Below are positions 1-13,010 of a stretch of 64,000 nucleotides of DNA, one piece after another. Under the pieces are notes generated by a model, which did not search any database, had not been told where the DNA came from, and was given only the letters and a program-made list of their open reading frames with translations. Location of the stretch: positions 1,031,564 to 1,095,563 of the forward strand of contig NZ_RKIE01000001.1 of assembly GCF_003751785.1 (NCBI RefSeq). The letters run 5' to 3'. This stretch comes from Frigoribacterium sp. PhB160. GTDB lineage: Bacteria > Actinomycetota > Actinomycetes > Actinomycetales > Microbacteriaceae. Both the position numbers and the translations under genes were made by a program. Position 1 is the stretch's first letter. Each line of letters begins with the position of its first letter.

Positions 1-1
1 G

Positions 2-2845
2 GCCACGCAGGGGCCCGCCGTCCTCTCCGGCCAGGTGCCCGTCGACTCGGTCGAGTGGATCCCGCAGCTCGGCATCAGCCTGACGCTGCGGCTCGACGTC
101 CTGGCCTGGGTGCTCGCCCTCGTCGTCACCGGCGTCGGCGGACTCGTCCTGCTCTACTGCGCCCGGTACTTCCGGCCCGACGAGAAGTCGGTCGCCCGCT
201 TCGCGGCCGTCCTGGTCGCCTTCGCGGGCGCCATGTACGGGCTCGTCACGAGCGACGACGTCTTCGTCCTCTTCGTCTTCTGGGAGGCCACCAGCGTCTT
301 CTCGTACCTGCTGATCGGGCACTACACCGACAAGCAGGCCAGCCGCGGCGCCGCCCTGCAGGCCCTCATCGTCACCACGGCGGGCGGGCTGGCGATGCTC
401 GTCGGCCTCGTGCTGCTCGCGGTGGCCGGCGGCACCTCGTCGCTCGCCGAGCTCGTCGCGTCGCCGCCGTCGGGCACGGTCGTCACCGTCGCCGTGATGC
501 TCGTGCTCGTCGGGGCGCTCAGCAAGTCGGCGCTCGTGCCGTTCCACTTCTGGCTGCCCGCGGCCATGGCCGCGCCCACGCCCGTCAGCGCGTACCTGCA
601 CGCGGCCGCGATGGTCAAGGCCGGCATCTACCTCGTGGCGCGCCTGGCGCCGGGCTACCACGACGTGCCCGGCTGGCAGGAGGTGATCGTCACGGTCGGG
701 GTCGTGACGATGCTCCTCGGCGGGTACCGGGCCCTCCGCCAGCACGACCTCAAGCTCGTCCTGGCCTACGGCACCGTCAGCCAGCTCGGCTTCCTCACGA
801 TCGTCGCGGGCTACGGCACGCGCGACGCGGCCCTCGCGGCCCTCGCCCTCCTCGTCGCGCACGCCCTCTTCAAGGCCACGCTCTTCCTCGTGGTCGGCGT
901 CATCGACCACCGCGCCGGCACGCGCGACCTGCGGAAGCTCTGCGGGCTCGGTCGGCAGGCTCCCGTGCTCGTCGTCATCACGGTCCTGGCGCTCGCCTCG
1001 ATGGCGGGCGTGCCGCCGACCTTCGGCTTCGTCGCGAAGGAGGCCGTGCTCTCGGCGCTCCTCGCCGACGCCGAGCACGGCTCGACCTGGGGCTGGATCG
1101 CCCTCGTCGGCGTCGTGGTGGGCTCGATCCTCACCGTGGCCTACAGCCTCCGCTTCCTCTGGGGCGCGTTCGCCCGCAAGTCCGGCGTCGAGCCGGTCGA
1201 GTTCGTGCGCGAGCACCTCGACTTCCTCGTCTCGCCCGCCGTGCTCGCGCTCCTCGGCCTCGTGCTCGGCTTCCTGGCCGGGCCGCTCGACCGCGTGTTC
1301 ACGCTCTACGCCGACACCGTCCCGGCCGTCGAGGGCGAGCACGGCCCCTACCACCTGGCGCTCTGGCACGGCCTCGAGCCGGCCCTCGGGCTGACGGCGC
1401 TCTCGCTCGTCGTCGGCGCGGCGTTGTTCTGGCAGAAGGAGCGCGTGGCGCGCGTGCAGAAGGCGGTCTCGTTCCTGCCCCGCGCCTCCGACGGGTACGT
1501 CCGCATCATGACGGCGATCGACACGACGGCGTCGCGCACGACGGCCACGACGCAGCGCGGGTCGCTGCCCTTCTACCTCGGCACGATCCTCATCGTCTTC
1601 GTGCTCTCGTCGGTCGTGACCCTCTCGCTCAACCGCAGCTGGCCGAGCGGCGCCGAGATCTGGGACTACCCGGCACAGCTCGCCGTCGGCGTGCTCATGA
1701 TCATCGGCGCGGTCGCCGCGGCGCGGTCGAACAAGCGGTTCCAGGCCGTCGTGCTCGTGGGCGTCACGGGCTACGGCATGGCGGCGCTCTTCGCGCTGCA
1801 CGGCGCGCCCGACCTGGCGCTCACCCAGGTGCTGATCGAGACCATCACCCTCATCGCCTTCGTCCTCGTGCTGCGGCGCCTGCCCGCGCGCCTGGGCGAC
1901 CGCAACGGCCGCAGCCACAGCGTGCTGCGCGCGGTCATCGCCGTCGCGGTCGGCTGCACCATGGCGACCATCGCCGTCGTGGCGCTCGGTGCCCGCTCCG
2001 GGGCGACGATCTCGGGGGCGTTCCCCGACCTCGCCGTCACGGGCGGCCACGGCAAGAACGTCGTGAACGTGACCCTCGTCGACATCCGCGGATGGGACAC
2101 GATGGGCGAGATCAGCGTGCTCATCGTCGCCGCGACCGGCGTCGCCAGCCTCGTGTTCCTCACCTCGCGCACCGACATGCTGCCGCGGCCCGCCCGTCGC
2201 ACCCGGGCGCAGCGCTTCCTCGCCCGCGTCCGCCCCGAGCGCGAGCCCGCCCCCGAGCGCCCCGAGAACGTCGCGCCGCAGGCCGGCCCGGAGGACGCCG
2301 ACAGCGAGGGCGACCGCAGGGCGTGGTTGCTGGCCGGGCGGAAGCTCGCGCCGCAGAACCGGTCGATCCTGCTCGAGGTCGTCGTCCGGCTGCTCTTCCA
2401 CGCCATCGTCGTGGTCTCGATCTACCTGCTCTTCGCGGGGCACAACCTGCCCGGCGGCGGCTTCGCCGGCGGACTCGTGGCGGGCATGGCCTTCGTCGCG
2501 CGGTACCTGGCGGGCGGTCGCTTCGAGCTCGGCGCCGCGGCGCCCCTGGACGCGGGCAAGGTGCTGGGCACCGGGCTCCTCGTCGTGGTGCTGACGGCAG
2601 TGGTGCCCCTCTTCCTCGGTGCGGACGCGCTGACCTCGACCTGGTTCGAGGCCGAGGTGCCCGTGCTCGGCCACGTCGAGTTCGTCACCTCCACCTTCTT
2701 CGACGTCGGCGTGTACCTCGTGGTGGTCGGGCTCGTGCTCGACGTCCTCCGCAGCCTCGGCGCCGAGGTCGACCGCCAAGAAGAAGAGGACGACCGCGGC
2801 GACGCCTCGGTCACCGCCACGACGAAGGAGGAGGTCGGCTCGTGA
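2..2845 (+). CDS. mrpA: Na+/H+ antiporter subunit A (MrpA with fused MrpB-like part), 5' end missing
   Basis: Largest subunit of a Mrp-type cation/proton antiporter in the membrane, involved in Na+ efflux and pH homeostasis. The frame is open to the left edge of the window, so the true start lies outside; the first GTG seen (35) is internal, because helices normally found before it are absent. About 947 residues are visible. They carry many membrane helices, the proton-translocating core (helices with charged residues such as the KSALVPFHFWLPAA segment), then a second part with the NLPGGGFAGGL motif typical of MrpB, so A and B are fused as is usual in actinobacteria. A charged linker of about 60 residues (roughly 2190-2330) joins the parts. 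The stop overlaps the next start by 4 bp (GTGA). Family assignment is firm; ion specificity is inferred. Confidence 0.95.
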   Translation, partial: ATQGPAVLSGQVPVDSVEWIPQLGISLTLRLDVLAWVLALVVTGVGGLVLLYCARYFRPDEKSVARFAAVLVAFAGAMYGLVTSDDVFVLFVFWEATSVFSYLLIGHYTDKQASRGAALQALIVTTAGGLAMLVGLVLLAVAGGTSSLAELVASPPSGTVVTVAVMLVLVGALSKSALVPFHFWLPAAMAAPTPVSAYLHAAAMVKAGIYLVARLAPGYHDVPGWQEVIVTVGVVTMLLGGYRALRQHDLKLVLAYGTVSQLGFLTIVAGYGTRDAALAALALLVAHALFKATLFLVVGVIDHRAGTRDLRKLCGLGRQAPVLVVITVLALASMAGVPPTFGFVAKEAVLSALLADAEHGSTWGWIALVGVVVGSILTVAYSLRFLWGAFARKSGVEPVEFVREHLDFLVSPAVLALLGLVLGFLAGPLDRVFTLYADTVPAVEGEHGPYHLALWHGLEPALGLTALSLVVGAALFWQKERVARVQKAVSFLPRASDGYVRIMTAIDTTASRTTATTQRGSLPFYLGTILIVFVLSSVVTLSLNRSWPSGAEIWDYPAQLAVGVLMIIGAVAAARSNKRFQAVVLVGVTGYGMAALFALHGAPDLALTQVLIETITLIAFVLVLRRLPARLGDRNGRSHSVLRAVIAVAVGCTMATIAVVALGARSGATISGAFPDLAVTGGHGKNVVNVTLVDIRGWDTMGEISVLIVAATGVASLVFLTSRTDMLPRPARRTRAQRFLARVRPEREPAPERPENVAPQAGPEDADSEGDRRAWLLAGRKLAPQNRSILLEVVVRLLFHAIVVVSIYLLFAGHNLPGGGFAGGLVAGMAFVARYLAGGRFELGAAAPLDAGKVLGTGLLVVVLTAVVPLFLGADALTSTWFEAEVPVLGHVEFVTSTFFDVGVYLVVVGLVLDVLRSLGAEVDRQEEEDDRGDASVTATTKEEVGS

Positions 2846-3474
2846 GCATCTCCCTCGTCCTCGTCGTCGTCATGGCCGCGCTGTACTCCTGCGGCATCTA
2901 CCTCATGCTCGAGCGCAGCATGACCCGGGTGCTGCTCGGCTTCCTGCTGGTGGGCAACGCGACGAACATCCTCATCCTCACCATGTCGGGCCGGAAGGGC
3001 GCCGCCCCGATCGTCGACGGGCAGGCCGACCCGTCGGAGTTCGCCGACCCGCTGCCGCAGGCCCTCGTGCTCACGGCGATCGTCATCACCTTCGGCGTCT
3101 CGGCCTTCCTCCTCGCGCTCATCTACCGCTCGTGGCGCCTCGCGCAGGAGGACGACGTCACCGACGACCTGGAAGACCTCGAGATCGGCATCCGCGGGGT
3201 GCCGAGCGAGAAGGAGGCCGAACAGGGCGACGGCGACGACCAGGCGGGCGGCGACACCGAGTTCGGCGACCGCGCCGAGGCAGCGGTGCCCGGCGGCCAC
3301 CAGGACGAGGTCGACGAGGACGACGACGCCTGGGACCACGCCCCCGCCGAGACCGTGCCGCTCGCCGACCCCGAGCACGCGCCCCACCACGACCCCGACC
3401 ACCCGGAACGCAGCCGAGACGTGGGCCAGTACCGCACCGACGACGACCACGACCCGAGGGGAGACCGCGCATGA
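2842..3474 (+). CDS. mrpC: Na+/H+ antiporter subunit C (MrpC) with long acidic tail
   Basis: NuoK-like small subunit of the Mrp antiporter. GTG start inside the mrpA stop. The first ~95 residues form three membrane helices with the family pattern (LLVGNATNILILTMSG near residues 33-48). After the last helix comes a hydrophilic tail of about 110 residues very rich in Asp, Glu and His. Typical MrpC proteins are about 110-130 residues, so this 210-residue form is nearly twice the usual length. The tail is predicted cytoplasmic and disordered and has no recognised domain. The stop overlaps mrpD by 4 bp (ATGA). Confidence 0.93.
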   Translation: MSISLVLVVVMAALYSCGIYLMLERSMTRVLLGFLLVGNATNILILTMSGRKGAAPIVDGQADPSEFADPLPQALVLTAIVITFGVSAFLLALIYRSWRLAQEDDVTDDLEDLEIGIRGVPSEKEAEQGDGDDQAGGDTEFGDRAEAAVPGGHQDEVDEDDDAWDHAPAETVPLADPEHAPHHDPDHPERSRDVGQYRTDDDHDPRGDRA

Positions 3475-5066
3475 ACGTCGACTTCCTCGTCCCGCTCGTC
3501 GTCCTGGTGCCGCTCCTCGGCGCCGCGACCGCGCTGATCGCGACGCGTCGGCCGCGGCTCCAGGCCGTCCTGACCATCGCGGCACTCGCGATCGTCGTCG
3601 TGATCAGCGTCGTGCTGCTCGTCGTCGTCGACCGCGACGGCGCCATCGCCGTGCAGATCGGCGGGTGGGAGGCGCCCTTCGGCATCCTCCTCGTCGTCGA
3701 CCGGCTCGCCGCGCTCATGCTCACGATCTCGTCGATCGTGCTGCTCGCGGTGTTCGTCTACTCGGTCGGGCAGGGCTCGGCCGACGGCGACGGCGACGCC
3801 CCGGTGTCGATCTACAACCCGACGTACCTCATCCTCGCGGCGGGCGTGTTCGACGCCTTCGCCGCCGGCGACCTGTTCAACCTCTACGTCGGCTTCGAGA
3901 TGCTGCTGATCGCCAGCTACGTGCTGATCACGCTCGGCGGCACGGAGCAGCGCATCCGGGCCGGCGTGACGTACATCGTCGTCAGCCTGCTCTCGAGCGT
4001 GCTGTTCCTCGCGTCGATCGCGATGATCTACGGCGCCCTGGGCACGGTGAACATCGCCGACATCGCCCAGAAGATGGACACCATCCCGCCCGACGTGCAG
4101 ACGATCATCCACGTCATGCTCCTGACGGCGTTCGGCATCAAGGCCGCGATCTTCCCGCTGTCGTTCTGGCTGCCCGACTCGTACCCGACGGCTCCCGCGC
4201 CCGTCACCGCCGTGTTCGCGGGGCTGCTGACGAAGGTCGGCGTCTACGCCATCATCCGCACCGAGACCGTGCTCTTCGTCGAGAGCAACGTCAACGTCTA
4301 CCTGCTGATCATCGCCCTCCTGACGATGGTCGTGGGCATCCTCGGCGCGGTGGCGCAGGCCGACATCAAGCGCCTGCTCTCGTTCACCCTGGTCAGCCAC
4401 ATCGGCTACATGATCTTCGGCATCGCCCTCGGCACGGTCGAGGGGCTGGCCGCGACGATCTACTACGTGGTGCACCACATCACCGTGCAGACGACGCTCT
4501 TCCTCGCGGCGGGGCTGATCGAGAGACGAGGAGGCACGGCCTCCGTCCTGAGGCTCGGCGGGCTCCTCAAGGCGGCCCCGGTCGTCGCCGTGCTCTTCTT
4601 CATCCCGGCTCTCAACCTCGGCGGCATCCCGCCCTTCTCGGGCTTCATCGGGAAGGTGGCGCTCTTCGACGCCGGGGCGCGCCTCCACGCCCCCCTCGTG
4701 TACGTGCTGCTCGGCGCCGGCGCGCTCACCTCGCTGCTGACGCTCTACGCCCTCATGCGCGCCTGGAACCTCGCGTTCTGGCGCCCGAAGAGCGAGGTCG
4801 AGAACCACGAGTCGCCCCTCACGGAGCGCCTCGAGGAGGCCCCCGGCCGCACGCAGGTGCAGCAGAAGCGCGCGAACCCGCGCACGATGATCGGCGCGAC
4901 GGCCGGCATGGTGCTCGTGACCCTCGTGCTGACGGTCGCCGCCGGCCCGCTCTACGGCGTGGCCGAGCGCGCGGCGGGCCGGGTCTACGGCTCGAACGCG
5001 TACGTCCAGCTGGTCTTCCCCGACAGCGAGGGCGAGAGCACGATCCCGGAGGAGAGCCTGCCGTGA
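3471..5066 (+). CDS. mrpD: Na+/H+ antiporter subunit D (MrpD)
   Basis: NuoN/NuoM-like antiporter subunit, 531 residues, usual family length. About 14 hydrophobic segments are visible. The conserved membrane glutamate lies in the NLYVGFEMLLIASY segment (Glu143), and the conserved lysine of the proton path in FGIKAAIFPLSFWLP (about residue 224). The C-terminal soluble stretch after the last helices contains many charged residues. ATG start overlaps the mrpC stop, and the end overlaps the mrpE GTG by 4 bp, so translation is probably coupled along the operon. Confidence 0.95.
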   Translation: MNVDFLVPLVVLVPLLGAATALIATRRPRLQAVLTIAALAIVVVISVVLLVVVDRDGAIAVQIGGWEAPFGILLVVDRLAALMLTISSIVLLAVFVYSVGQGSADGDGDAPVSIYNPTYLILAAGVFDAFAAGDLFNLYVGFEMLLIASYVLITLGGTEQRIRAGVTYIVVSLLSSVLFLASIAMIYGALGTVNIADIAQKMDTIPPDVQTIIHVMLLTAFGIKAAIFPLSFWLPDSYPTAPAPVTAVFAGLLTKVGVYAIIRTETVLFVESNVNVYLLIIALLTMVVGILGAVAQADIKRLLSFTLVSHIGYMIFGIALGTVEGLAATIYYVVHHITVQTTLFLAAGLIERRGGTASVLRLGGLLKAAPVVAVLFFIPALNLGGIPPFSGFIGKVALFDAGARLHAPLVYVLLGAGALTSLLTLYALMRAWNLAFWRPKSEVENHESPLTERLEEAPGRTQVQQKRANPRTMIGATAGMVLVTLVLTVAAGPLYGVAERAAGRVYGSNAYVQLVFPDSEGESTIPEESLP

Positions 5067-5698
5067 CCGCTCGCCCGTCGCCCCACGAGGTCGGTCGCAG
5101 CCTGCTGAGGCAGCTGCCGCTGCTCGTCGGGCTCGTCGTCCTATGGATGTTCCTCTGGAACCAGCTGACCGTCCTCTCGCTCGTCTCGGGCGTGGTCGTG
5201 GCCCTGCTCGTCACGCGCGTGTTCTTCCTGCCGCCGGTCGAGCTGAGCGGCCGGTTCAACCTCGGCTGGGCCGTGGTCTTCCTCGGGCGCTTCCTGTTCG
5301 ACCTCGTCGTCGCCTCCGTCGAGGTGGCCTGGAAGGCCGTCCGCCCCGCGGGCGTCCGGTCGAACGCCATCGTCGCCGTCCAGCTGCACACCCGATCGGA
5401 CTTCATCATGACCCTCGTGGCCGAGGCGGTCTCGCTCGTCCCCGGCTCGCTCGTCGTCGAGGCCGACCGGGAGCGCTCGATCCTGTACATGCACGCCCTG
5501 GCCGTCGAGGACGCCGACGGCGTCGAGGAGGTGCGCGCGTCCGTGCTCGGGTTCGAGAAGCGCATCGCGCGCGCGCTCGGCAGCGAGGACGACCTCCGAC
5601 GCATCGCCGCGGGCGTCCCCGCGACCGACGACGCCCCGACCGACCGGTCGTCGGCCGACGTGCCCGTCAACGAGAAGCGGAAGGGGGTCGCGTCGTGA
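5063..5698 (+). CDS. mrpE: Na+/H+ antiporter subunit E (MrpE)
   Basis: Small Mrp subunit of 211 residues. Two to three N-terminal helices (residues about 15-85) are followed by the soluble MrpE domain, with the family signature around SLVPGSLVVEADRERS, and a charged tail. It lies in the antiporter operon between mrpD and mrpF, with 4-bp GTGA overlaps on both sides. It is needed for assembly of the complex in studied systems; its individual role is not known from sequence. Confidence 0.92.
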   Translation: MTARPSPHEVGRSLLRQLPLLVGLVVLWMFLWNQLTVLSLVSGVVVALLVTRVFFLPPVELSGRFNLGWAVVFLGRFLFDLVVASVEVAWKAVRPAGVRSNAIVAVQLHTRSDFIMTLVAEAVSLVPGSLVVEADRERSILYMHALAVEDADGVEEVRASVLGFEKRIARALGSEDDLRRIAAGVPATDDAPTDRSSADVPVNEKRKGVAS

Positions 5699-5958
5699 CC
5701 GTCGTCGCCTGGCTCGTCGGCATCCTGTTCGCCTTCGCGGCGCTCGCCTCGGTGTGGCGCATCGTCCGTGGGCCCTCGATCCTCGACCGCATGATCGCCT
5801 CCGACATGCTCCTGACGACGCTGATCTGCGTGCTCGCCGCCGACATGGTCTTCGGCCACCACACGCGCACCCTGCCCGTCATCATCGTGCTGGCGCTCAC
5901 CGCGGTCTTCGGCTCGATCACGGTCGCCCGCTACGTCTCCCGGCAGGACCCGTCATGA
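5695..5958 (+). CDS. mrpF: Na+/H+ antiporter subunit F (MrpF)
   Basis: 87-residue membrane protein with three helices, matching the size and pattern of MrpF/PhaF. The cytoplasmic loop RIVRGPSILDRMIASD (about residues 23-38) is the most conserved part of the family. It starts with GTG inside the mrpE stop and ends overlapping mrpG (ATGA). Confidence 0.92.
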   Translation: MTVVAWLVGILFAFAALASVWRIVRGPSILDRMIASDMLLTTLICVLAADMVFGHHTRTLPVIIVLALTAVFGSITVARYVSRQDPS

Positions 5959-6500
5959 GCGAGACCTTCTACGACGTCGCCAGCTCGGTCATGCTGATCG
6001 CCGGGGCCCTGCTCTCGGTCGCCGCGGGCGTGGGCCTGCTGCGCTTCCCCGACGCGCTCTCGCGCATGCACGCCGCCACCAAGCCGCAGATCTTCGGCCT
6101 CGTGCTCGTGCTCGCCGCCATCGCGCTCGACCAGCACACCCTGGCGACGATCGCCTCCCTGCTGGTGGTGCTGCTCTTCCAGATGCTCACCGCGCCGATC
6201 TCGGCCCACATGATCGGCCGGGCCGGCTACCGCAACGGCGACCTGCGTCGCGACCTGCTCGTCGTCGACGAGCTCGACGAGGCCGTGGCCCGGGCGGGGG
6301 AGGAGCTCTCGTCCGACGGCGACGACCTCTCCGAGGTCGACACCTCGACCCTGCCGGTGGGCTCGGCCGACGCCCTCGCGGTCGAGCTCGACCGGCTCGA
6401 CGGCCTCGACGACTCCGAGGGCGACGACGCGGCGCACGACGACCCGGCGCGGGAGCGCGAGCACGACCCTCGTCACCCGGAGGACCCCGGGCTGTCCTGA
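5955..6500 (+). CDS. mrpG: Na+/H+ antiporter subunit G (MrpG) with acidic tail
   Basis: Last subunit of the Mrp operon. The first ~95 residues hold three helices and the family motif LLRFPDALSRMHAATKPQ (about residues 28-45). Beyond them is an acidic hydrophilic tail of about 85 residues, rich in Asp and Glu, not found in short MrpG proteins (about 110 residues). The same feature is seen in MrpC of this operon. No gene for a regulator is seen next to the operon. Confidence 0.92.
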   Translation: MSETFYDVASSVMLIAGALLSVAAGVGLLRFPDALSRMHAATKPQIFGLVLVLAAIALDQHTLATIASLLVVLLFQMLTAPISAHMIGRAGYRNGDLRRDLLVVDELDEAVARAGEELSSDGDDLSEVDTSTLPVGSADALAVELDRLDGLDDSEGDDAAHDDPAREREHDPRHPEDPGLS

Positions 6501-6515
6501 CGGCCCGCCAGAGCG

Positions 6516-7364
6516 ATGACCGACCCCCACCAGGCCCGACCGGTCGACACGGCCGCGCGGCTCGAGGCCGACCCCGACCTCCGCGCCGCCGTCGCCGCCG
6601 AGTACGGGGGAGGCCAGCCCCTCGACGACCTGCTCGCGTCGCTCTCGGCGCAGGGCGCGGCCGGCGCCGGCGTCCGCGACGACGACCTCGGCGAGGCGGT
6701 CTTCGGGCGTCCCGCACCCGGGGGCGACCCGGCGCCGTCGGCGGGCGCCGCCGAGGCGTGGCAGCGGCGCCACGACGACCGGCGTCGCGACGAGGCCGAG
6801 CTCCGTCGGGCGCTCGAGGCCGTCACGTCGGGCACCGACGTGGCCGCGGGTCGTCGTCGACGGCGCCGGAGGCGCGGGGCGGCCCTCGCCGCCGGCGCGC
6901 TCGTCGTCGCCGTGACGGCCGTCGTCGCGGTCGTCGCCCTCGCCGGTCGCCCGGCGGACGCCCCCGTGGCGCCCACGGCGTCGGCCTCCGCCACCGGCGA
7001 CGCCTCGCTCGTCGCGGAGCGTCTCGCCGCGCCCTTCTTCGACCGGGAGCAGGTGCCGTCCGACGTCCCCACCTCCAGCTCCGCCCGCGCCTTCGAGGGC
7101 CTCGACCCCGGGTCGTTCCGCCGGTCGGTCACGGGGGATGGCGACGCCGCCTACGTCGCGAGGTCGACCTCCGGCGACTGGTGCCTCGTCGTCGCCGAGA
7201 CCGCGTCCGAGCAGGTCGCGTGGTCGTGCGCCGCGGCGGCCGACGTGCTCGCCACGCCGATCGAGATGCACGTCGCCTTTCCCGGCGGCCGCGAGGTCGA
7301 GGCCACGTGGGACCTCCGATCGGCCACCGTCACCCTCGACGACCACCCCGGCGACGACGGCTGA
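6516..7364 (+). CDS. Membrane-anchored protein of unknown function (anti-sigma-like layout)
   Basis: 282 residues. A hydrophilic N-terminal half (1-111) is followed by a run of arginines (113-120), one membrane helix (about 121-143) and an outer domain of about 135 residues with two cysteines (WCLVV and AWSCA) that could pair. The layout resembles anti-sigma or sensory membrane proteins, but no known anti-sigma motif and no sigma factor gene nearby are seen. It starts 15 bp after mrpG without a clear ribosome-binding site, so it may be co-transcribed with the antiporter. Function not recognised. Confidence 0.7.
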   Translation: MTDPHQARPVDTAARLEADPDLRAAVAAEYGGGQPLDDLLASLSAQGAAGAGVRDDDLGEAVFGRPAPGGDPAPSAGAAEAWQRRHDDRRRDEAELRRALEAVTSGTDVAAGRRRRRRRRGAALAAGALVVAVTAVVAVVALAGRPADAPVAPTASASATGDASLVAERLAAPFFDREQVPSDVPTSSSARAFEGLDPGSFRRSVTGDGDAAYVARSTSGDWCLVVAETASEQVAWSCAAAADVLATPIEMHVAFPGGREVEATWDLRSATVTLDDHPGDDG

Positions 7365-7419
7365 CCGGAGGCGCGGGGCCGGGTCGCGCACGCGGCGCGG
7401 CGGAGTCGGCGGCGGGCCC

Positions 7420-7425
7420 TAAACT
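7420..7425 (+). promoter_or_regulatory. -10 box for leaderless ilvD transcript
   Basis: TAAACT ends 6 bp before the ilvD ATG and no Shine-Dalgarno sequence lies between, so transcription would begin at or very near the start codon. No good -35 box is seen. Confidence 0.55.
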
Positions 7426-7431
7426 CGACCC

Positions 7432-9144
7432 ATGCCAGAGAAGGACACCCAGGCCGGGATCGACATCAAACCGCGCAGCCGCGTCGTCACGGACGGCGTC
7501 GAGGCGACCACGTCGCGGGGCATGCTCCGCGCGGTGGGCATGGGCGACGAGGACTGGGAGAAGCCCCAGATCGGCATCGCCAGCAGCTGGAACGAGATCA
7601 CGCCCTGCAACCTGTCGCTCGACCGCCTCGCGCAGGGCGCGAAGGAGGGCGTGCACGGCGGCGGGGGCTACCCGCTGCAGTTCGGCACCGTCTCGGTCTC
7701 CGACGGCATCTCGATGGGCCACGAGGGCATGCACTTCTCGCTCGTGTCGCGCGAGGTCATCGCCGACAGCGTCGAGGTCGTCATGAACGCCGAGCGCCTG
7801 GACGGCAGCGTGCTGCTCGCCGGCTGCGACAAGTCGCTGCCGGGCATGCTCATGGCCGCGGCCCGACTCGACCTCGCCAGCGTCTTCCTCTACGCGGGCA
7901 GCGTCGCCCCCGGCTGGGTCAAGCTCAGCGACGGCACCGAGAAGAACGTCACGATCATCGACTCGTTCGAGGCCGTCGGCGCCCACAAGGCCGGCGCCAT
8001 CAGCGACGACGACCTCAAGGCCATCGAGTGCGCGATCGTGCCGGGCGAGGGCGCGTGCGGCGGCATGTACACCGCGAACACCATGGCGAGCGTCGCCGAG
8101 GCCCTCGGCATGAGCCTGCCCGGCTCGGCCTCGCCGCCCTCGGCCGACCGCCGTCGCGACTACTTCGCCCACCGCTCGGGCGAGGCCGTCGTGAACCTGC
8201 TGCGCCTCGGCATCACCACCCGCGACATCCTCACGAAGAAGGCGTTCGAGAACGCCATCGCCGTGGCCATGGCGTTCGGCGGGTCGACCAACGTCGTGCT
8301 GCACCTGCTGGCCATCGCCTACGAGGCCGAGGTCGACCTCACGATCGACGACTTCAACCGCATCGGCGACACCGTCCCGCACATCGGCGACCTCAAGCCC
8401 TTCGGCAAGTACGTCATGAACGACGTCGACCGCATGGGCGGCGTGCCCGTCGTCATGAAGGCGCTCCTCGACGCCGGCCTGATCCACGGCGACTGCCTCA
8501 CCGTCACCGGCAAGACCGTCGCCGAGAACCTCGAGGCCATCAAGCCCAAGCCCCTCGACGGCGAGGTGCTGCGCACGCTCGAGAACCCGATCCACGCGAC
8601 CGGCGGCCTGACCGTGCTGAGCGGCACCATGGCCCCCGAGGGCGCCGTCGTCAAGACGGCCGGCTTCGACGCCTCCGTCTTCGAGGGCCCCGCCAAGGTG
8701 TTCGAGCGCGAGCGCGGGGCGATGGACGCCCTCACCGAGGGCCGCATCGTCGCCGGCGACGTCGTGGTCATCCGCTACGAGGGCCCCAAGGGCGGTCCGG
8801 GCATGCGCGAGATGCTGGCCATCACGGCCGCCATCAAGGGCGCTGGCCTCGGCAAGGATGTACTACTGTTGACGGACGGACGATTCTCAGGCGGCACAAC
8901 CGGCCTGTGCATCGGCCACATAGCACCCGAAGCGGTCGACTCCGGTCCGATCGCCTTCGTGCGCGATGGCGATCTGATCCGTGTCGACATCGCCGCTCGC
9001 TCGATCGACCTACTCGTCGACCCGGCTGAGCTCGAGTCCCGCCGCGACGGCTGGGCTCCTCTTCCCCCGCGCTACACCCGCGGTGTCCTCGCCAAGTACG
9101 CGCGCCAGGTCCGCTCCGCGGCCGAGGGCGCCGTCACCTACTAG
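7432..9144 (+). CDS. ilvD: Dihydroxy-acid dehydratase
   Basis: Fe-S enzyme that dehydrates 2,3-dihydroxy-isovalerate and -methylvalerate to the 2-oxo acids, the third step of valine and isoleucine synthesis. 570 residues, usual length. The three cluster-binding cysteines are visible: Cys59 (ITPCN), Cys132 (GCDKSLPGM) and Cys209 ([12 protein letters not shown]). The ATG follows a -10 box by 6 bp. The last ~85 codons (from about 8845) use AT-richer codons (GTA, CTA, TCA, ACA, ATA, GCA, CGA) that the rest of the gene avoids, yet the protein reads through normally with [15 protein letters not shown] intact. A hairpin follows and then ilvBNC. Confidence 0.97.
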   Translation: MPEKDTQAGIDIKPRSRVVTDGVEATTSRGMLRAVGMGDEDWEKPQIGIASSWNEITPCNLSLDRLAQGAKEGVHGGGGYPLQFGTVSVSDGISMGHEGMHFSLVSREVIADSVEVVMNAERLDGSVLLAGCDKSLPGMLMAAARLDLASVFLYAGSVAPGWVKLSDGTEKNVTIIDSFEAVGAHKAGAISDDDLKAIECAIVPGEGACGGMYTANTMASVAEALGMSLPGSASPPSADRRRDYFAHRSGEAVVNLLRLGITTRDILTKKAFENAIAVAMAFGGSTNVVLHLLAIAYEAEVDLTIDDFNRIGDTVPHIGDLKPFGKYVMNDVDRMGGVPVVMKALLDAGLIHGDCLTVTGKTVAENLEAIKPKPLDGEVLRTLENPIHATGGLTVLSGTMAPEGAVVKTAGFDASVFEGPAKVFERERGAMDALTEGRIVAGDVVVIRYEGPKGGPGMREMLAITAAIKGAGLGKDVLLLTDGRFSGGTTGLCIGHIAPEAVDSGPIAFVRDGDLIRVDIAARSIDLLVDPAELESRRDGWAPLPPRYTRGVLAKYARQVRSAAEGAVTY

Positions 9145-9156
9145 ACGACGTCCGGT

Positions 9157-9187
9157 CGGCCGCCCGCCGTGCACCGGCAGGCGGCCG
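9157..9187 (+). terminator. Hairpin between ilvD and ilvB
   Basis: An 8-bp GC stem (9157-9164 with 9180-9187) is extended by an inner 4-bp stem. No U-run follows. It could end ilvD transcripts or be part of an ilvB leader; no leader peptide rich in Leu, Ile or Val was found. Confidence 0.45.
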
Positions 9188-9240
9188 CCGTCGACGTCCG
9201 TCATCACGGACCACCACCCACGAAGAGGGAACCGGCACAG

Positions 9241-12889
<3,649 letters not shown>

Positions 12890-12931
12890 TCTCCCTCGTC
12901 GCAGCGTCACCCGCACCACCCCCCGTCCCAC

Positions 12932-12970
12932 CCGCGAGGCCCCGCTCCCACCCGGAGCGGGGCCTCGCGG
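12932..12970 (+). terminator. Strong hairpin after ilvC
   Basis: A perfect 17-bp GC-rich stem (12932-12948 with 12954-12970) and a 5-nt loop, without a U-run. It stands between ilvC and mtlD and is the likely end of the ilvBNC transcript. Confidence 0.75.
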
Positions 12971-13010
12971 CCGTCCGGCGTCTGGCCGGGGTCGTGGCAT
13001 GATCTAAGGC

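Noticed and set aside
9145-9240. Attenuator leader peptide for ilvB
   Set aside because: The possible upstream coding stretch from the GTG at 9169 has no run of Leu, Ile or Val codons, and only a plain hairpin is present.
9169-9240. Upstream GTG start for ilvB
   Set aside because: The extra 24 residues have no family match and cover the hairpin region; ATG at 9241 has a ribosome-binding site.
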